A DNA stretch of 64,000 bases from Erpobdella octoculata (Eukaryota; Annelida; Clitellata; Hirudinida; Erpobdellidae), in NCBI GenBank assembly GCA_963978895.1, contig OZ022239.1, positions 14,673,566 to 14,737,565 on the forward strand. The letters are read 5' to 3'. Shown here piece by piece: positions 63,272 through 64,000 of this stretch (the stretch's first letter is position 1; each line of letters begins with the position of its first letter). A program made the translations under genes and the position numbers. Under the pieces are notes generated by a model. That model saw only the letters and a list, made by a program, of their open reading frames with translations, did no database searches and had not been told where the DNA came from.

Positions 63272-64000
63272 TCATACTATGCCTGGGTGAGCGATGTGGA
63301 GTTCGTCAAGCACACGTTTACGTTCCTTTGCTGGTATTACCATCCTACTGCCACAGAGTAAGCAGTGCTTGCGTATAGAAAGCTCATGCTGCTTCACATA
63401 GTAAGGATGGAACTGTGCTTCTGGTTTCTGTGGCCATCCCCTTTCCACCCAAGTGAAGACTCTGGATAGCTCAGGATCTCGTCGTGTGAGTTGTGCCACT
63501 TCTGAAGCTATCAAAGGTGTTGATGGAAGATCATCTAAGAAGAAGACGTCTACAGGATCTGACACATAAACTTTCGATTTAATTATTGGCACCACAGGTG
63601 TTGACCATCTTGGATTGTTGATTGGCTCCAAAACACCTTCTTTTGTGAGGCGATCAATTCCGTGTTCTATTTTAGCACGCATTGCTAACGGAACGTTTCT
63701 GGCTTTGAAACGAAATGGAGTCGCGTTTGGATCCACTGTTAGAGAAACAGGTGGTCCCTTGTACGTACCTAGAGTTTCTGAAAACACATCACTAAATTCA
63801 TTGGTTAACTGAGAAATTGATGTTTTTTAGAGCTGATTTATTCGTGATATTTCAAATCCTAAGCTGGGGAACCAATCATATCCAAGCAGACTTGCTCTAT
63901 GCTCTTTTGTTATGATAAGTTGTAACTTGGCTCTTCGTTGTTTGTACGCTACATCTACATCACAGTAGCCCTTAAGCGGAATTACTCGTGCTTGAAAATC
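63272..64000 (-). pseudogene. Gypsy element E protease-RT start, internally deleted, runs off the window
   Basis: On the minus strand from the window edge: FQARVIPLKGYCDVDVAYKQ, SLLGYDWFPSLGFEI, a stop, then FSETLGTYKGPPVSLTVDPN and MRAKIEHGIDRLTKEGVLEP with WSTPVVPI, the start of RT. It then jumps to ARLTRRDPELSRVFTWVERGW-like sequence, the linker before integrase. RT palm and RNase H are deleted. The HAH/HIAHPGI zinc-site start follows. Gag lies beyond 64000. Confidence 0.82.

Overview
This window is metazoan nuclear DNA. It is AT-rich, its genes are split by introns with GT/AG (occasionally GC/AG) borders, it carries an interstitial block of the animal telomere repeat (CCCTAA)n, and it is full of LINEs, Ty3/Gypsy elements, hAT-type DNA transposons, tRNA-derived SINEs and very long microsatellites. 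No bacterial or organellar features are present. Gene content (a Ly6-type GPI-anchored protein, ISOC-type isochorismatase-domain proteins, an N4BP1/KHNYN-type NYN nuclease) and repeat style fit an invertebrate, most likely a lophotrochozoan such as a mollusc. That placement is inference.

Host genes. I assembled five multi-exon genes by splice-site and phase matching. (1) 2019-5950 (-): BED-finger gene in which every intron is phase 1, with a duplicated exon pair, one copy frameshifted. (2) 16533-24434 (-): isochorismatase-domain protein, 5 exons, 189 aa, introns inflated by transposons. (3) 38967-40245 (-): its compact paralogue, 5 exons, 196 aa, identical intron positions, but two donors read GC where copy 1 has GT. 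(4) 40556-41483 (+): three-exon Ly6/uPAR-domain protein with signal peptide and GPI-type tail, divergent from gene 3 across about 310 bp. (5) 43467-60361 (-): six-exon, 606-aa N4BP1/KHNYN-like protein with KH-like N-terminus, NYN/PIN ribonuclease domain and CUE-like C-terminus. Its last intron is 12.6 kb and houses two LTR retrotransposons, two SAP-Gag fragments or elements, a SINE, a Tigger-like MITE and a hAT relic.

Mobile DNA. 0-2 kb: DNA-transposon ends and a hAT relic. 6.1-9.1 kb: several copies of one dispersed repeat, each running into a microsatellite, including 1.35 kb of an ATATACAT octamer. 10.3-15.9 kb: a minisatellite element interrupted by a SINE, a hAT relic, and two converging LINE 3' ends. 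17-19 kb: a TIR element inside gene 2 carrying telomeric and G-run repeats. 22.3-23.3 kb: hAT MITE with a perfect 8-bp TSD. 25-27 kb: rearranged Gypsy. 29.2-31.6 kb: LINE with intact RT ORF and poly(A). 34.3-37.6 kb: Gypsy with two LTRs but no RT. 44.7-49.9 kb: nearly intact Gypsy with a SAP domain in Gag and a textbook -1 frameshift signal. 50.7-54.8 kb: PR-IN (Gmr1-like?) element. 58.9-59.6 and 61.0-62.0 kb: nested hAT elements. 62.1-64 kb: Gypsy running off the window.

Most stretches not listed (for example 24.44-24.96, 27.9-28.4, 32.3-33.7, 41.5-42.2 and 42.5-43.4 kb) are AT-rich intergenic or intronic sequence in which I see no gene.
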